NCBI GenBank assembly: GCA_016788205.1
Contig: JAEUTA010000014.1
Location: 112,994 to 176,993, forward strand
Reading direction: 5' to 3'
From: Flavobacteriales bacterium
Lineage (GTDB): Bacteria > Bacteroidota > Bacteroidia > Flavobacteriales_F > PHOS-HE28
Length of the DNA stretch: 64,000 nucleotides
The translations under genes were made by a program, and so were the position numbers. The first letter of the stretch is position 1. Each line of letters starts with the position of its first letter. Under the pieces are notes generated by a model. That model saw nothing but the letters and a program-made list of their open reading frames with translations, was not told the origin of the DNA and did not search any database. Shown in pieces: positions 33,853 through 40,168 of the stretch.

Positions 33853-34424
33853 AGCGGCCAGCCCGCATAACCCCTGTGCAGCGCTGAGAGATGTGACGCG
33901 TTGCGCTGAAGCCATTCGCGCATGCCAGCAGCATCTTCCAGTTGCGCCAGCGGAGAGTCCTTCACGCTGATCTTCATGATCTCGCGAAGTACCCAACGGC
34001 CCCGTTCGGCCTCCTGCTCGATGCGTGCCAACCGGTGCGCTTGCTTGCCGTTACGTAGCGCGCTCCGCAGGTAGTGCCCGGCTGCCCAGCAAACGAAACG
34101 CGCCCGTCCGAATCTGGTCCTCCCAAAGGGCTCGGCGTGCGGAAGGTGGCCGACCTCATGCGCCAGCAGGAACAGGAAGGCGTGGTCATGCTCCGGTAGG
34201 AAGAAGCGCTGATGCGCATAGATACGATCGCCGAGCACGAAGGCTCCGCCGCCTTTTGCCGCTGGATACCACGGGAACCGGAGCCAGTTGCGCGCTTTCG
34301 GGAACACACGAACACCCCGGACCAGCGGCTCGGGAACGCCGCTTACGGCAGCGAGCAGCAGGCTGGTGGCTTCGGTCAAGCGACCGTCCGCATGGAGTAG
34401 TTGCACGGCCGCGAATTTCGCCAT
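33849..34424 (-). CDS. HExxH metalloprotease-like protein (possible ImmA/IrrE type)
   Basis: The 191-residue cytoplasmic product has a zinc-peptidase motif LAHEVGHLPHAEP (HExxH, about residues 86-90) and a later RIEQEAERGRWVLREI helix (about residue 133) that fits the third-ligand helix EQEAnxFA of the ImmA/IrrE family. In that family the enzyme cuts a DNA-bound repressor. There is no signal peptide or hydrophobic helix. No partner repressor gene (HTH) lies beside it, so the target is unknown. The 3' end overlaps the convergent T9SS gene by 4 nt. The N-terminal 70 residues are low in recognisable features. Confidence 0.7.
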   Translation of the reverse strand: MAKFAAVQLLHADGRLTEATSLLLAAVSGVPEPLVRGVRVFPKARNWLRFPWYPAAKGGGAFVLGDRIYAHQRFFLPEHDHAFLFLLAHEVGHLPHAEPFGRTRFGRARFVCWAAGHYLRSALRNGKQAHRLARIEQEAERGRWVLREIMKISVKDSPLAQLEDAAGMREWLQRNASHLSALHRGYAGWPL

Positions 34425-34491
34425 TCTGCCACCGTGTCAGCCGCTCATGGATCGGCACGGCACTTGACCGGCTCGGCCAACGCACGCCCAT

Positions 34492-34499
34492 TACCTTCG
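34492..34499 (+). promoter_or_regulatory. Putative -7 element of the lemA operon
   Basis: TACCTTCG is followed by TGCGCC and then the ATG at 34521. It is close to TAnnTTTG with C for T at position 7. It shares the GCGC context with several other starts in the window. Confidence 0.45.
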
Positions 34500-34520
34500 T
34501 GCGCCAAGAACAACACCACC

Positions 34521-35111
34521 ATGAGAAAGTACCTCGGACTCTTCATCGGCCTCGGCGTCATCGCACTGATCGCTTTCTGGCTGATGGGTTTCTACAACGG
34601 AACCGTCGGCCTCAACGAGGACGTGGCCAAACAATGGAGCAACGTGGAGAACGCCTACCAACTGCGCGCCGACAAGACCAAGAACCTGGTCGAGATCGTG
34701 AAGGGTGCTGCTGATTTCGAGAAGGAGACCTTGACACAGGTGGTGGAGGCCCGTGCGAAGGCAACGAGCGTGAACATCGCGCCCGGTGACCTTTCTCCGG
34801 AGAAGATCAAGGAATTCCAAGCCGCACAGGATCAATTCAGTGGTGCTCTTTCGCGCCTCATGGTCACGGTGGAGCGCTATCCGGAACTGAAGGCCGTGAA
34901 AGGGTTCCAGGATTTCCAAGTGCAGTATGAGGGCATGGAGAATCGCATCGGTGTGGAGCGCGGTCGCTATAACGATGTAGCCCGCAACTTCAACGCTCGC
35001 ATCAAGCGTTTCCCCGGGAACATCTTCGCTGGCATGTTCGGTTTCAGCGAGAAGGGGTATTTCGAAGCACAGGCAGGCACCGAGAACGCGCCTGATATCT
35101 CCTTCAAGTGA
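34521..35111 (+). CDS. LemA family protein
   Basis: The 196-residue product has one N-terminal membrane helix (LGLFIGLGVIALIAFWLMG) and a LemA coiled-coil domain with the family's conserved phrases: YNGTVGLNEDVAKQWSNVE, AYQLRADKTKNLVEIVKG, FQDFQVQYEGMENRIGVERG and RYNDVARNFNARIKRFPGNI. It ends with FSEKGYFEAQAG. LemA proteins are anchored helical bundles of unknown function, often beside TPM-domain genes. The upstream in-frame ATG at 34401 is not plausible because it would add a long uncharged stretch. Its stop overlaps the next start by 4 nt. Confidence 0.93.
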   Translation: MRKYLGLFIGLGVIALIAFWLMGFYNGTVGLNEDVAKQWSNVENAYQLRADKTKNLVEIVKGAADFEKETLTQVVEARAKATSVNIAPGDLSPEKIKEFQAAQDQFSGALSRLMVTVERYPELKAVKGFQDFQVQYEGMENRIGVERGRYNDVARNFNARIKRFPGNIFAGMFGFSEKGYFEAQAGTENAPDISFK

Positions 35112-35560
35112 ACCAGTTGGTCGCGGCGGAAGACCTGCTGACCGAGGCCGAGCGACTGCGTGTGCGCGAGGCCATCACAGCGGCGGAGAAGCGTACTTCT
35201 GGTGAGATCCGTGTCCACTTGGAAGACCACATCGAGGATGAGGTACTGGATCATGCCGCCTTCATCTTCGAAGAGCTCGGCATGCATCGTACGCGCGACC
35301 GGAACGGGGTGTTGATCTATCTCAGCGTTGGCGACCGCAAGCTGGCCGTGATCGGCGATGACGCCATCGATCAGCGTGTTCCGGAGAACTTCTGGAATGA
35401 TGTGCTCGGTATCCTGAAACTGCATCTGGCGGCCGGGCGTGCAGCGGAAGGTCTGGAGGAAGCCGTGCACATGGTGGGCGAGAAGCTGGGCGCGCACTTC
35501 CCATTGAAGGCCGATGACCGTGATGAACTTCCCAACGACGTGAGCTTCGGTCGCCGATGA
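35108..35560 (+). CDS. TPM domain protein, short soluble form
   Basis: This 150-residue product starts with GTG (35108), overlapping the lemA stop by 4 nt. The TPM_phosphatase region (about 15-130) has AEERLRVREAITAAEKRTSG-like start (the SGEIRVHLED phrase), RTRDRNGVLIYLSVGDRKLA and a FWNDVLGILKLHLAAGRAAE helix. There is no signal peptide or helix, so it is predicted to be soluble. It is coupled to lemA upstream and to the second TPM gene downstream. The biochemical role is unsettled: acid phosphatase activity has been reported for related plant proteins, and bacterial members are usually called membrane-associated stress factors. Confidence 0.85.
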   Translation: MNQLVAAEDLLTEAERLRVREAITAAEKRTSGEIRVHLEDHIEDEVLDHAAFIFEELGMHRTRDRNGVLIYLSVGDRKLAVIGDDAIDQRVPENFWNDVLGILKLHLAAGRAAEGLEEAVHMVGEKLGAHFPLKADDRDELPNDVSFGRR

Positions 35561-36363
35561 GAACCGCGTTCCTATCGCTGGCGCTTGGCCTTTCGCTCGT
35601 TGCGAACGCGGCTCGTTTCAATTGTGCGCTCTCCCAACCACCGCGTGAGCAACAGGACCAACTGGTCTGGCAATTCACCGACTTCCTTGATGCGCACGAA
35701 GCCCAGCAACTGGACGCCAAGCTGACACGCTTCGCGCGGGAGACCAGCAACCGGATCCTGGTGATCGTGGTGGACACGCTTTGCGGGCTCCCGGAATCGG
35801 ATCTGGCCTTCGAGATCGGTGAGAAATGGGGCATCGGTAACGCGGGCTTCGATAACGGCATAGTCTTCCTCATCAAACCGAACGGTACACCGGGAGAGCG
35901 GAAGGTCTTCATCGCCACCGGCTACGGACTGGAAGCAGCGATCCCGGACCTGCGCGCGAAACAGGTGGTCGAGGGCTTCGTGATACCCAACTTCAAAGCG
36001 GGTGATTACTATGGCGGTCTGGATCGGGCCACGGACGTGCTCATGGCCATGGCGAAAGGCGAATACAGCGAACCCGTTCACGATGCGATCGGCTTCCCTT
36101 GGCCGGTTCTGGTGGTGATCGCGATCATCATCTTCGCCGTGGTGATGTCCTGGAGGAACCGCGTGCGACGCTACTCCCGCACCAACAACGTGGATTTCTG
36201 GACGGCCATGTGGCTCTTGAACCAGATGGACCAGCGGCACCGCGGTCGTTGGAACAGCGGTGGCTGGTCCGGTGGTGGAGGAGGATGGAGCGGTGGCGGC
36301 GGCGGTTTCGGCGGCTTCGGTGGTGGCAGTTTCGGCGGTGGTGGTGCCGGTGGAAGCTGGTAG
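35557..36363 (+). CDS. TPM domain membrane protein, YgcG family
   Basis: The 268-residue protein has a signal peptide (AFLSLALGLSLVANA), a TPM domain about 40-175 (VWQFTDFLDAHEAQQLDAKL, NRILVIVVDTLCGLPES, KVFIATGYGLEAAIPDL), one transmembrane helix near 190 (VLVVIAIIIFAVVMSWRN) and a C-terminal Gly/Ser/Trp-rich tail (GGWSGGGGGWSGGGGGFGGF). This is the YgcG architecture, with the TPM domain facing the periplasm. It overlaps the previous gene by 4 nt (ATGA). The tail lies in a DNA stretch of GGT/GGC repeats that could vary in length. Confidence 0.92.
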   Translation: MRTAFLSLALGLSLVANAARFNCALSQPPREQQDQLVWQFTDFLDAHEAQQLDAKLTRFARETSNRILVIVVDTLCGLPESDLAFEIGEKWGIGNAGFDNGIVFLIKPNGTPGERKVFIATGYGLEAAIPDLRAKQVVEGFVIPNFKAGDYYGGLDRATDVLMAMAKGEYSEPVHDAIGFPWPVLVVIAIIIFAVVMSWRNRVRRYSRTNNVDFWTAMWLLNQMDQRHRGRWNSGGWSGGGGGWSGGGGGFGGFGGGSFGGGGAGGSW

Positions 36364-36378
36364 TAACGTGCAACAAGA

Positions 36379-37128
36379 ATGAGTTTCAGTAAGTGGATCG
36401 GCGGAGGCCTGGGCTGGGCCTTCGGTGGACCCATCGGCGGGCTTATCGGCTTTGCCGTAGGTGCCATGTTGGATCATATGCAGGGGCCCCAGGACGAAGC
36501 TGGCCCGGAACAGCGTCGCGTACATGGATCGACCGGATATACCACCGGTGGTGACCTTACGATGAGCCTGGTAGTGCTCATCGCTGCGCTGATGAAGGTG
36601 GACGGCAAGGTGACCCAGAGCGAACTGGACAACGTGCGCCGGTTCTTCGTGCGCCAGTTCGGCCAACAGCAGGCTGGTCAGTTGCTCATCGTTCTGCGCG
36701 ACGTGCTCAAGCGCGAGATCCCCGTGCACCAAGTGTGCGAGCAGATCCGCCACAACATGCCACATCCGGTGCGCTTGCAACTGCTGCACTACCTCATCGG
36801 CCTGGCCCATGCGGATGGTCATGTGGACCGCTCGGAGGTCGATCTGCTCAAACGCATCGCGCACGATCTGGGTATCAACGACAAGGACCTGGGTTCGCTC
36901 AGTGCGATGTTCCGCACGGTCGATCCGTCTGCGGCCTACGAGATCCTGGAGATCCAGAGCAACGCCAGCGACGATGAAGTGAAGAAGGCGTATCGCCGCA
37001 TGGCCATGAAGTTCCACCCGGACAAGGTGGCCCAACTGGGCGAAGAGGTGCAGAAAGCCGCGGGGGAGAAGTTCAAGAAGGTTCAAGAGGCCTACGAGAC
37101 CATCCAGCGCCAGCGTGGTATGAAGTGA
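36379..37128 (+). CDS. TerB-like / J-domain protein (DjlA-type)
   Basis: The 249-residue product begins with a Gly-rich hydrophobic stretch ([20 protein letters not shown], about 5-30), then a TerB-like helical domain (about 55-165: [39 protein letters not shown]). It ends with a J domain (about 180-245: [20 protein letters not shown], the HPD motif in MKFHPDKVA). This is the DjlA/TerB-DnaJ class that stimulates DnaK near the membrane. It starts 15 nt after the YgcG-type gene, so lemA, two TPM genes and this one probably form one operon. A role in envelope stress is inferred from context only. Confidence 0.93.
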   Translation: MSFSKWIGGGLGWAFGGPIGGLIGFAVGAMLDHMQGPQDEAGPEQRRVHGSTGYTTGGDLTMSLVVLIAALMKVDGKVTQSELDNVRRFFVRQFGQQQAGQLLIVLRDVLKREIPVHQVCEQIRHNMPHPVRLQLLHYLIGLAHADGHVDRSEVDLLKRIAHDLGINDKDLGSLSAMFRTVDPSAAYEILEIQSNASDDEVKKAYRRMAMKFHPDKVAQLGEEVQKAAGEKFKKVQEAYETIQRQRGMK

Positions 37129-37142
37129 CCGTTGTGGGCCGG

Positions 37143-37150
37143 TACCTTTG
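37143..37150 (+). promoter_or_regulatory. -7 promoter element 5 nt before a small secreted-protein gene
   Basis: TACCTTTG, exact TAnnTTTG, then TGTCG and ATG at 37156. The spacing predicts a leaderless message. It lies 14 nt after the J-domain gene stop, so the next gene has its own promoter. Confidence 0.5.
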
Positions 37151-37155
37151 TGTCG

Positions 37156-37581
37156 ATGATGCGTCCGCTCCTTGTTGCCTGGCTGGCCTTCGGTTCAGGG
37201 ATAGGCTTCGGTCAAGTGATCGATAGCGTTCACGTGTTCAAGAAGTTGCCGACCGCTGCATACACCAGCGCTTCTGCGAACGCACTGGCGTGGAAGCTGC
37301 ACCAGGCCAAAGCGGAGCACGTTACCTTGAAGGGGGCGGAGATCGCGACGGTGCGCGAGGGAATGGCCCAATACAAGCCGGTGCCGCACCGCAGCGGTCC
37401 GATACCCGGACTGCAGCACCTCGCCATCGTATTCTCCCGTGGCAGACCCACTGCCCTGGGGTTGACCGGCGATCTGGACAGATTGATCAACTTCACTGCA
37501 CGTAGCGAGTATCGCATCTCGTCCATGAGCGAGCACTTGAAGGTGCGGGCGATCCTGTTGGAGCTCATGATGCTCCACTGA
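37156..37581 (+). CDS. Small secreted protein of unknown function
   Basis: The 141-residue product starts with a signal peptide (MMRPLLVAWLAFGSGIGFGQ), then a basic and hydrophobic region (HVFKKLPTAAYTSASANALA, HVTLKGAEIATVREGMAQYK, HLAIVFSRGRPTALGLTGDL). No domain is recognised. The frame extends upstream to a TTG at 37132, but the promoter element at 37143-37150 and the signal peptide support the ATG at 37156. It ends 7 nt before the convergent barrel-protein gene. Confidence 0.65.
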   Translation: MMRPLLVAWLAFGSGIGFGQVIDSVHVFKKLPTAAYTSASANALAWKLHQAKAEHVTLKGAEIATVREGMAQYKPVPHRSGPIPGLQHLAIVFSRGRPTALGLTGDLDRLINFTARSEYRISSMSEHLKVRAILLELMMLH

Positions 37582-37588
37582 GCGCGCA

Positions 37589-38224
37589 CTAGAACCGGAC
37601 GACCAGGCCTGCCGTGGCCCGCGGGCTGTTCCATTGGATCCTCGATCGGGTCCCGTCAGCGTTCACCAGCCCGCCGTCCACCACCAACTCCGAACTACCG
37701 GAGGCGGTGTGGTCCAGTGCCAGGAACACCCCCAGGGTAGTGTTGTACATGTAGTGGTAGCGCGCACCAAGGCTCACCGCGGAACCGGTCGTCGTGTACG
37801 GAAGGCGCGAATCGACCGGGAAAAGCGACGCGGCCATGGCTCCCAAGGCCAGCTCGAACTCAACGGCAGCGCTCGTTCCCACCCATGGCCGATAGCCAAC
37901 GGAGAACAGATAGTTCGTCATGTGCAGCCGGTCAAGCGCTCCATTGTGCCAGGTGGAACCTACGCGGTCGTAGTGTACCCCCAACGACCAACGGTCCGTG
38001 ATGGCATAACCGAACGCGGCACGCAGCGCACCGACCCCGAGACCTTCCACCAAGATGTCCTTGCGGTCACTGTAAAGGTTGATCATGCCGATACCACCGC
38101 CCACGCTCATCACCAAGTGCTTGCGGCGCACCCCTTGCCCGGCGGCCGATTGCGCGGCCATGAACGCTGCCAAGAGAAGAACACACTTCGGTCCCACGCT
38201 CAAAGATGCAACGGCTGGCACCAA
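37589..38224 (-). CDS. Small outer-membrane beta-barrel protein
   Basis: The 211-residue product has a hydrophobic N-terminal signal (CVLLLAAFMAAQSAAGQG) and then alternating beta strands ending in a terminal aromatic residue (ATAGLVVRF, last Phe), as needed for BAM recognition. Strand-like stretches include LVMSVGGGIGMINLYS, AAFGYAITDRWSLGVHYDR, LFSVGYRPWVGTSAAVEFEL and VSLGARYHYMYNTTLGVFLA, so 8-10 strands fit. It is probably a porin-like or OmpW/opacity-like protein. A CATCTTTG element and a GTG codon at 38197 offer an alternative start inside the current frame; the ATG at 38224 leaves a 19-nt gap to the divergent hydrolase gene. Confidence 0.75.
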   Translation of the reverse strand: MVPAVASLSVGPKCVLLLAAFMAAQSAAGQGVRRKHLVMSVGGGIGMINLYSDRKDILVEGLGVGALRAAFGYAITDRWSLGVHYDRVGSTWHNGALDRLHMTNYLFSVGYRPWVGTSAAVEFELALGAMAASLFPVDSRLPYTTTGSAVSLGARYHYMYNTTLGVFLALDHTASGSSELVVDGGLVNADGTRSRIQWNSPRATAGLVVRF

Positions 38225-38230
38225 TGCTGG

Positions 38231-38238
38231 TAACTTCG
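38231..38238 (+). promoter_or_regulatory. Putative -7 element 5 nt before the alpha/beta hydrolase gene
   Basis: TAACTTCG, one base from consensus, then TGGCA and ATG at 38244. This is one of four sites here with exactly 5 nt between element and ATG. It lies inside the 19-nt gap to the divergent barrel gene. Confidence 0.45.
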
Positions 38239-38243
38239 TGGCA

Positions 38244-39044
38244 ATGGCGTGGTTGTTCGCGGGGATCGGGGTATTGGTGTTGGCCTACGTGGGCGTATGC
38301 CTCTTCTACGCTTTGTTCCAGGAGCGTTTCATCTTCATCCGTTTCCGCACCGCAAGGAGCTATACGTACAAGTTCAGCGGTGTTTTCGAAGAGCGATTCA
38401 TCCGTCCGGCAGCGGATGTTGAACTGCATGCGGTCCACTTCAAGGCCGAAGCACCGAAAGGCGTGGTCCTCTATTTCCATGGAAATACCGGCAGTGTGCG
38501 GCGTTGGGGCAAGTACGCGCAACGGTTCGTGCGTTCCGGTTATGATGTGTTGCTGCCAGATCCGCGCGGGTACGGCAAGAGCCGCGGTGCCTTGAGCGAG
38601 CAAGCGCTGCATGCGGACGCGGCGCTGTGGTATGAGGAATTGCTGAAGGTGTGGCCGGAGAAGGACATCGTGATATTCGGACGCTCGCTGGGCAGTGGGC
38701 TGGCAACGCCGCTCGCGGCACAGCGTTCGCCGCGCATGCTCATCCTGGAAACACCGTTCGCCAACCTCTATGAGGTGGCCACCAACTACCTGCCCATCCT
38801 CCCTTACCGACTGCTCTTGCGCTATCCGTTCCGCAACGACAAGGCCATCAAGCGCATCAACTGTCCGGTCTATATCCTGCACGGGAAATTCGATGCGGTG
38901 GTACCTTATGCCAGCGCGCTACGGCTCTATTCGCTCACACCCAGCCACGTGCACCGGGAAATGATCACCTTTCCCAAAGGGCACCACAGCGACCTGCCTC
39001 GATTCCCTCGCTATCAGCGTTTCGTGCAGCGCGTCTTGGGCTGA
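38244..39044 (+). CDS. Alpha/beta hydrolase, membrane-anchored
   Basis: The 266-residue product starts with a transmembrane helix (WLFAGIGVLVLAYVGVCLFY) and then a BAAT/alpha-beta hydrolase domain: VVLYFHGNTGSVRRWGKYAQ (oxyanion HGN), DVLLPDPRGYGKSRG, VIFGRSLGSGLATPLAA (nucleophile elbow GRSLGSG), PVYILHGKFDAVVPY (Asp) and TFPKGHHSDLPRF (His). The catalytic Ser-Asp-His set is complete. Its active site probably faces the cytoplasm or the membrane surface; the substrate is unknown. The frame runs upstream to 38079 over the divergent gene, but the helix start and promoter element fix 38244. Confidence 0.92.
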   Translation: MAWLFAGIGVLVLAYVGVCLFYALFQERFIFIRFRTARSYTYKFSGVFEERFIRPAADVELHAVHFKAEAPKGVVLYFHGNTGSVRRWGKYAQRFVRSGYDVLLPDPRGYGKSRGALSEQALHADAALWYEELLKVWPEKDIVIFGRSLGSGLATPLAAQRSPRMLILETPFANLYEVATNYLPILPYRLLLRYPFRNDKAIKRINCPVYILHGKFDAVVPYASALRLYSLTPSHVHREMITFPKGHHSDLPRFPRYQRFVQRVLG

Positions 39045-39066
39045 GCGGTCAGTGTGGTCATCGGTG

Positions 39067-39095
39067 TTGCCAGCCGAACCAGCGCGCTACCTTCG
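39067..39095 (+). promoter_or_regulatory. Bacteroidota-type promoter of the FKBP gene: TTG, 18-nt spacer, TACCTTCG
   Basis: TTG at 39067-39069, 18 nt, then TACCTTCG at 39088-39095 followed by CGCCCCTC, with the ATG at 39116. The -33 spacing is slightly short of the usual 19-21 nt. Confidence 0.5.
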
Positions 39096-39115
39096 CGCCC
39101 CTCTAAACCAAGCAA

Positions 39116-39817
39116 ATGACCGTTCGCGTAGTGACCGCCGCCGTGGCCGTAATGGCCCTAAGTGCGTGCTCCCAAGGCCAGAAAGGCCGCAACACCGACC
39201 TGAAGACCGCCATGGACAGCGTGAGCTATGCCATCGGCGCGGACATCGGCAGCAACCTGAAGCGCGGCAAGATCGACTCGCTGAACGTGGACATCGTTTC
39301 CATGGGCTTGCAGGACGGTCTGGATAGCGCTATGAAGCTCGACGAAGAGACACTGCGTGCCGTGATGCAGTCGTTCATGATGAGGATGCAGACCAAACGC
39401 CAGGCCGAGGAGCAGAAGGCAGCGGAGGAGAGCCGCGTGGCGGGGGAGACCTTCCTAGCGGAGAACGGGAAGCGTCCGGGTGTGATCACCACACCAAGCG
39501 GGCTGCAATACGAAGTGATCACGGAAGGGAAAGGCGTGAAACCGACCGTGAACGACCAGGTGAAAGTGCACTACACCGGCAAGTTTACCTCCGGTGAGAC
39601 CTTCGATAGCTCGGTGGAACGCGGCGAACCGGTCACCATGCCGGTGACCCAATGGATCCCGGGTTTCATCGAGGCGTTCCAGATGATGCCCGTTGGCAGC
39701 AAATGGAAGCTTTACATCCCCAGCGAACTGGCTTACGGTGCCACGGGCAATGGGCGCATTCCGGCGCACAGCGTTCTGCTGTTCGACCTGGAATTGTTGG
39801 ATGTGCCAAAGCCCTAG
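39116..39817 (+). CDS. FKBP-type peptidyl-prolyl isomerase lipoprotein
   Basis: The 233-residue product has a lipoprotein signal peptide (MTVRVVTAAVAVMALSAC, Cys 18) and a helical Mip/FkpA-like dimerisation part (about 30-115: TAMDSVSYAIGADIGSNLKR, VMQSFMMRMQTKRQAEEQKA). A complete FKBP domain follows (about 125-233: VNDQVKVHYTGKFTSGETFD, PVTMPVTQWIPGFIEAFQMM, KWKLYIPSELAYGATG, SVLLFDLELLDV). It speeds proline isomerisation and folding of envelope proteins. The start follows a promoter element. It converges on the DUF551 gene, with a bidirectional terminator between them. Confidence 0.94.
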   Translation: MTVRVVTAAVAVMALSACSQGQKGRNTDLKTAMDSVSYAIGADIGSNLKRGKIDSLNVDIVSMGLQDGLDSAMKLDEETLRAVMQSFMMRMQTKRQAEEQKAAEESRVAGETFLAENGKRPGVITTPSGLQYEVITEGKGVKPTVNDQVKVHYTGKFTSGETFDSSVERGEPVTMPVTQWIPGFIEAFQMMPVGSKWKLYIPSELAYGATGNGRIPAHSVLLFDLELLDVPKP

Positions 39818-39832
39818 ACACGCGATGATATG

Positions 39833-39864
39833 GAAGGGTGCGCTGGGCGACCGGCGCACCCTTC
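39833..39864. terminator. Bidirectional hairpin terminator between FKBP and DUF551 genes
   Basis: GAAGGGTGCGC at 39833-39843 pairs perfectly with GCGCACCCTTC at 39854-39864, an 11-bp stem with a 10-nt loop. It lies between two convergent genes and could serve both. Confidence 0.7.
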
Positions 39865-39874
39865 GCTATTTCCG

Positions 39875-40147
39875 TCAGGGACGTTCGGGAAGTGGCATCC
39901 AGTGCGTCACCTCGTGGAAGAACCGGTTGCTGGTGCCTTCACCAAGCCACAGGTGGGCACTGCCGTTGTACCCGGTCTTGCTGGGGTTCTTCAGGAAATG
40001 GTCCTGAGCGAAACGCAGGATAACGATCGGTCGGGCTTCCTTCGCTCCGGACTTACCGGGTAGGAACACCTCGTTGTCGGGCACATGGCACAGGCACCGC
40101 TGCCCATCCTCAGGAGAACGCTCCGTAACCGAGATCCAGTCTGCCAT
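39875..40147 (-). CDS. DUF551 domain small protein
   Basis: The 90-residue product (from the ATG at 40147; another in-frame ATG at 40156) has the DUF551 pattern: WISVTERSPEDGQRCLC near the start and VTHWMPLPERP at the end, a short beta domain with paired Trp residues. DUF551 proteins are common in phages and mobile elements of Bacteroidota, but no phage genes flank this copy. It lies 21 nt after the malate synthase gene on the same strand. The function is unknown. Confidence 0.75.
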   Translation of the reverse strand: MADWISVTERSPEDGQRCLCHVPDNEVFLPGKSGAKEARPIVILRFAQDHFLKNPSKTGYNGSAHLWLGEGTSNRFFHEVTHWMPLPERP

Positions 40148-40168
40148 CGCGGCCAAGATAGCGCCGCT

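Noticed and set aside
36262..36360. GGT/GGC-rich stretch that might be a simple repeat or CRISPR-like array
   Set aside because: It codes for the Gly-rich tail of the YgcG-type protein, in frame and typical of that family.
35572..37086. Long minus-strand ORF (504 codons) across the two TPM genes and the J-domain gene
   Set aside because: It runs antisense to three well-supported genes and its product is rich in His, Val, Gln and Arg with no domain, the usual result of GC-rich third positions.
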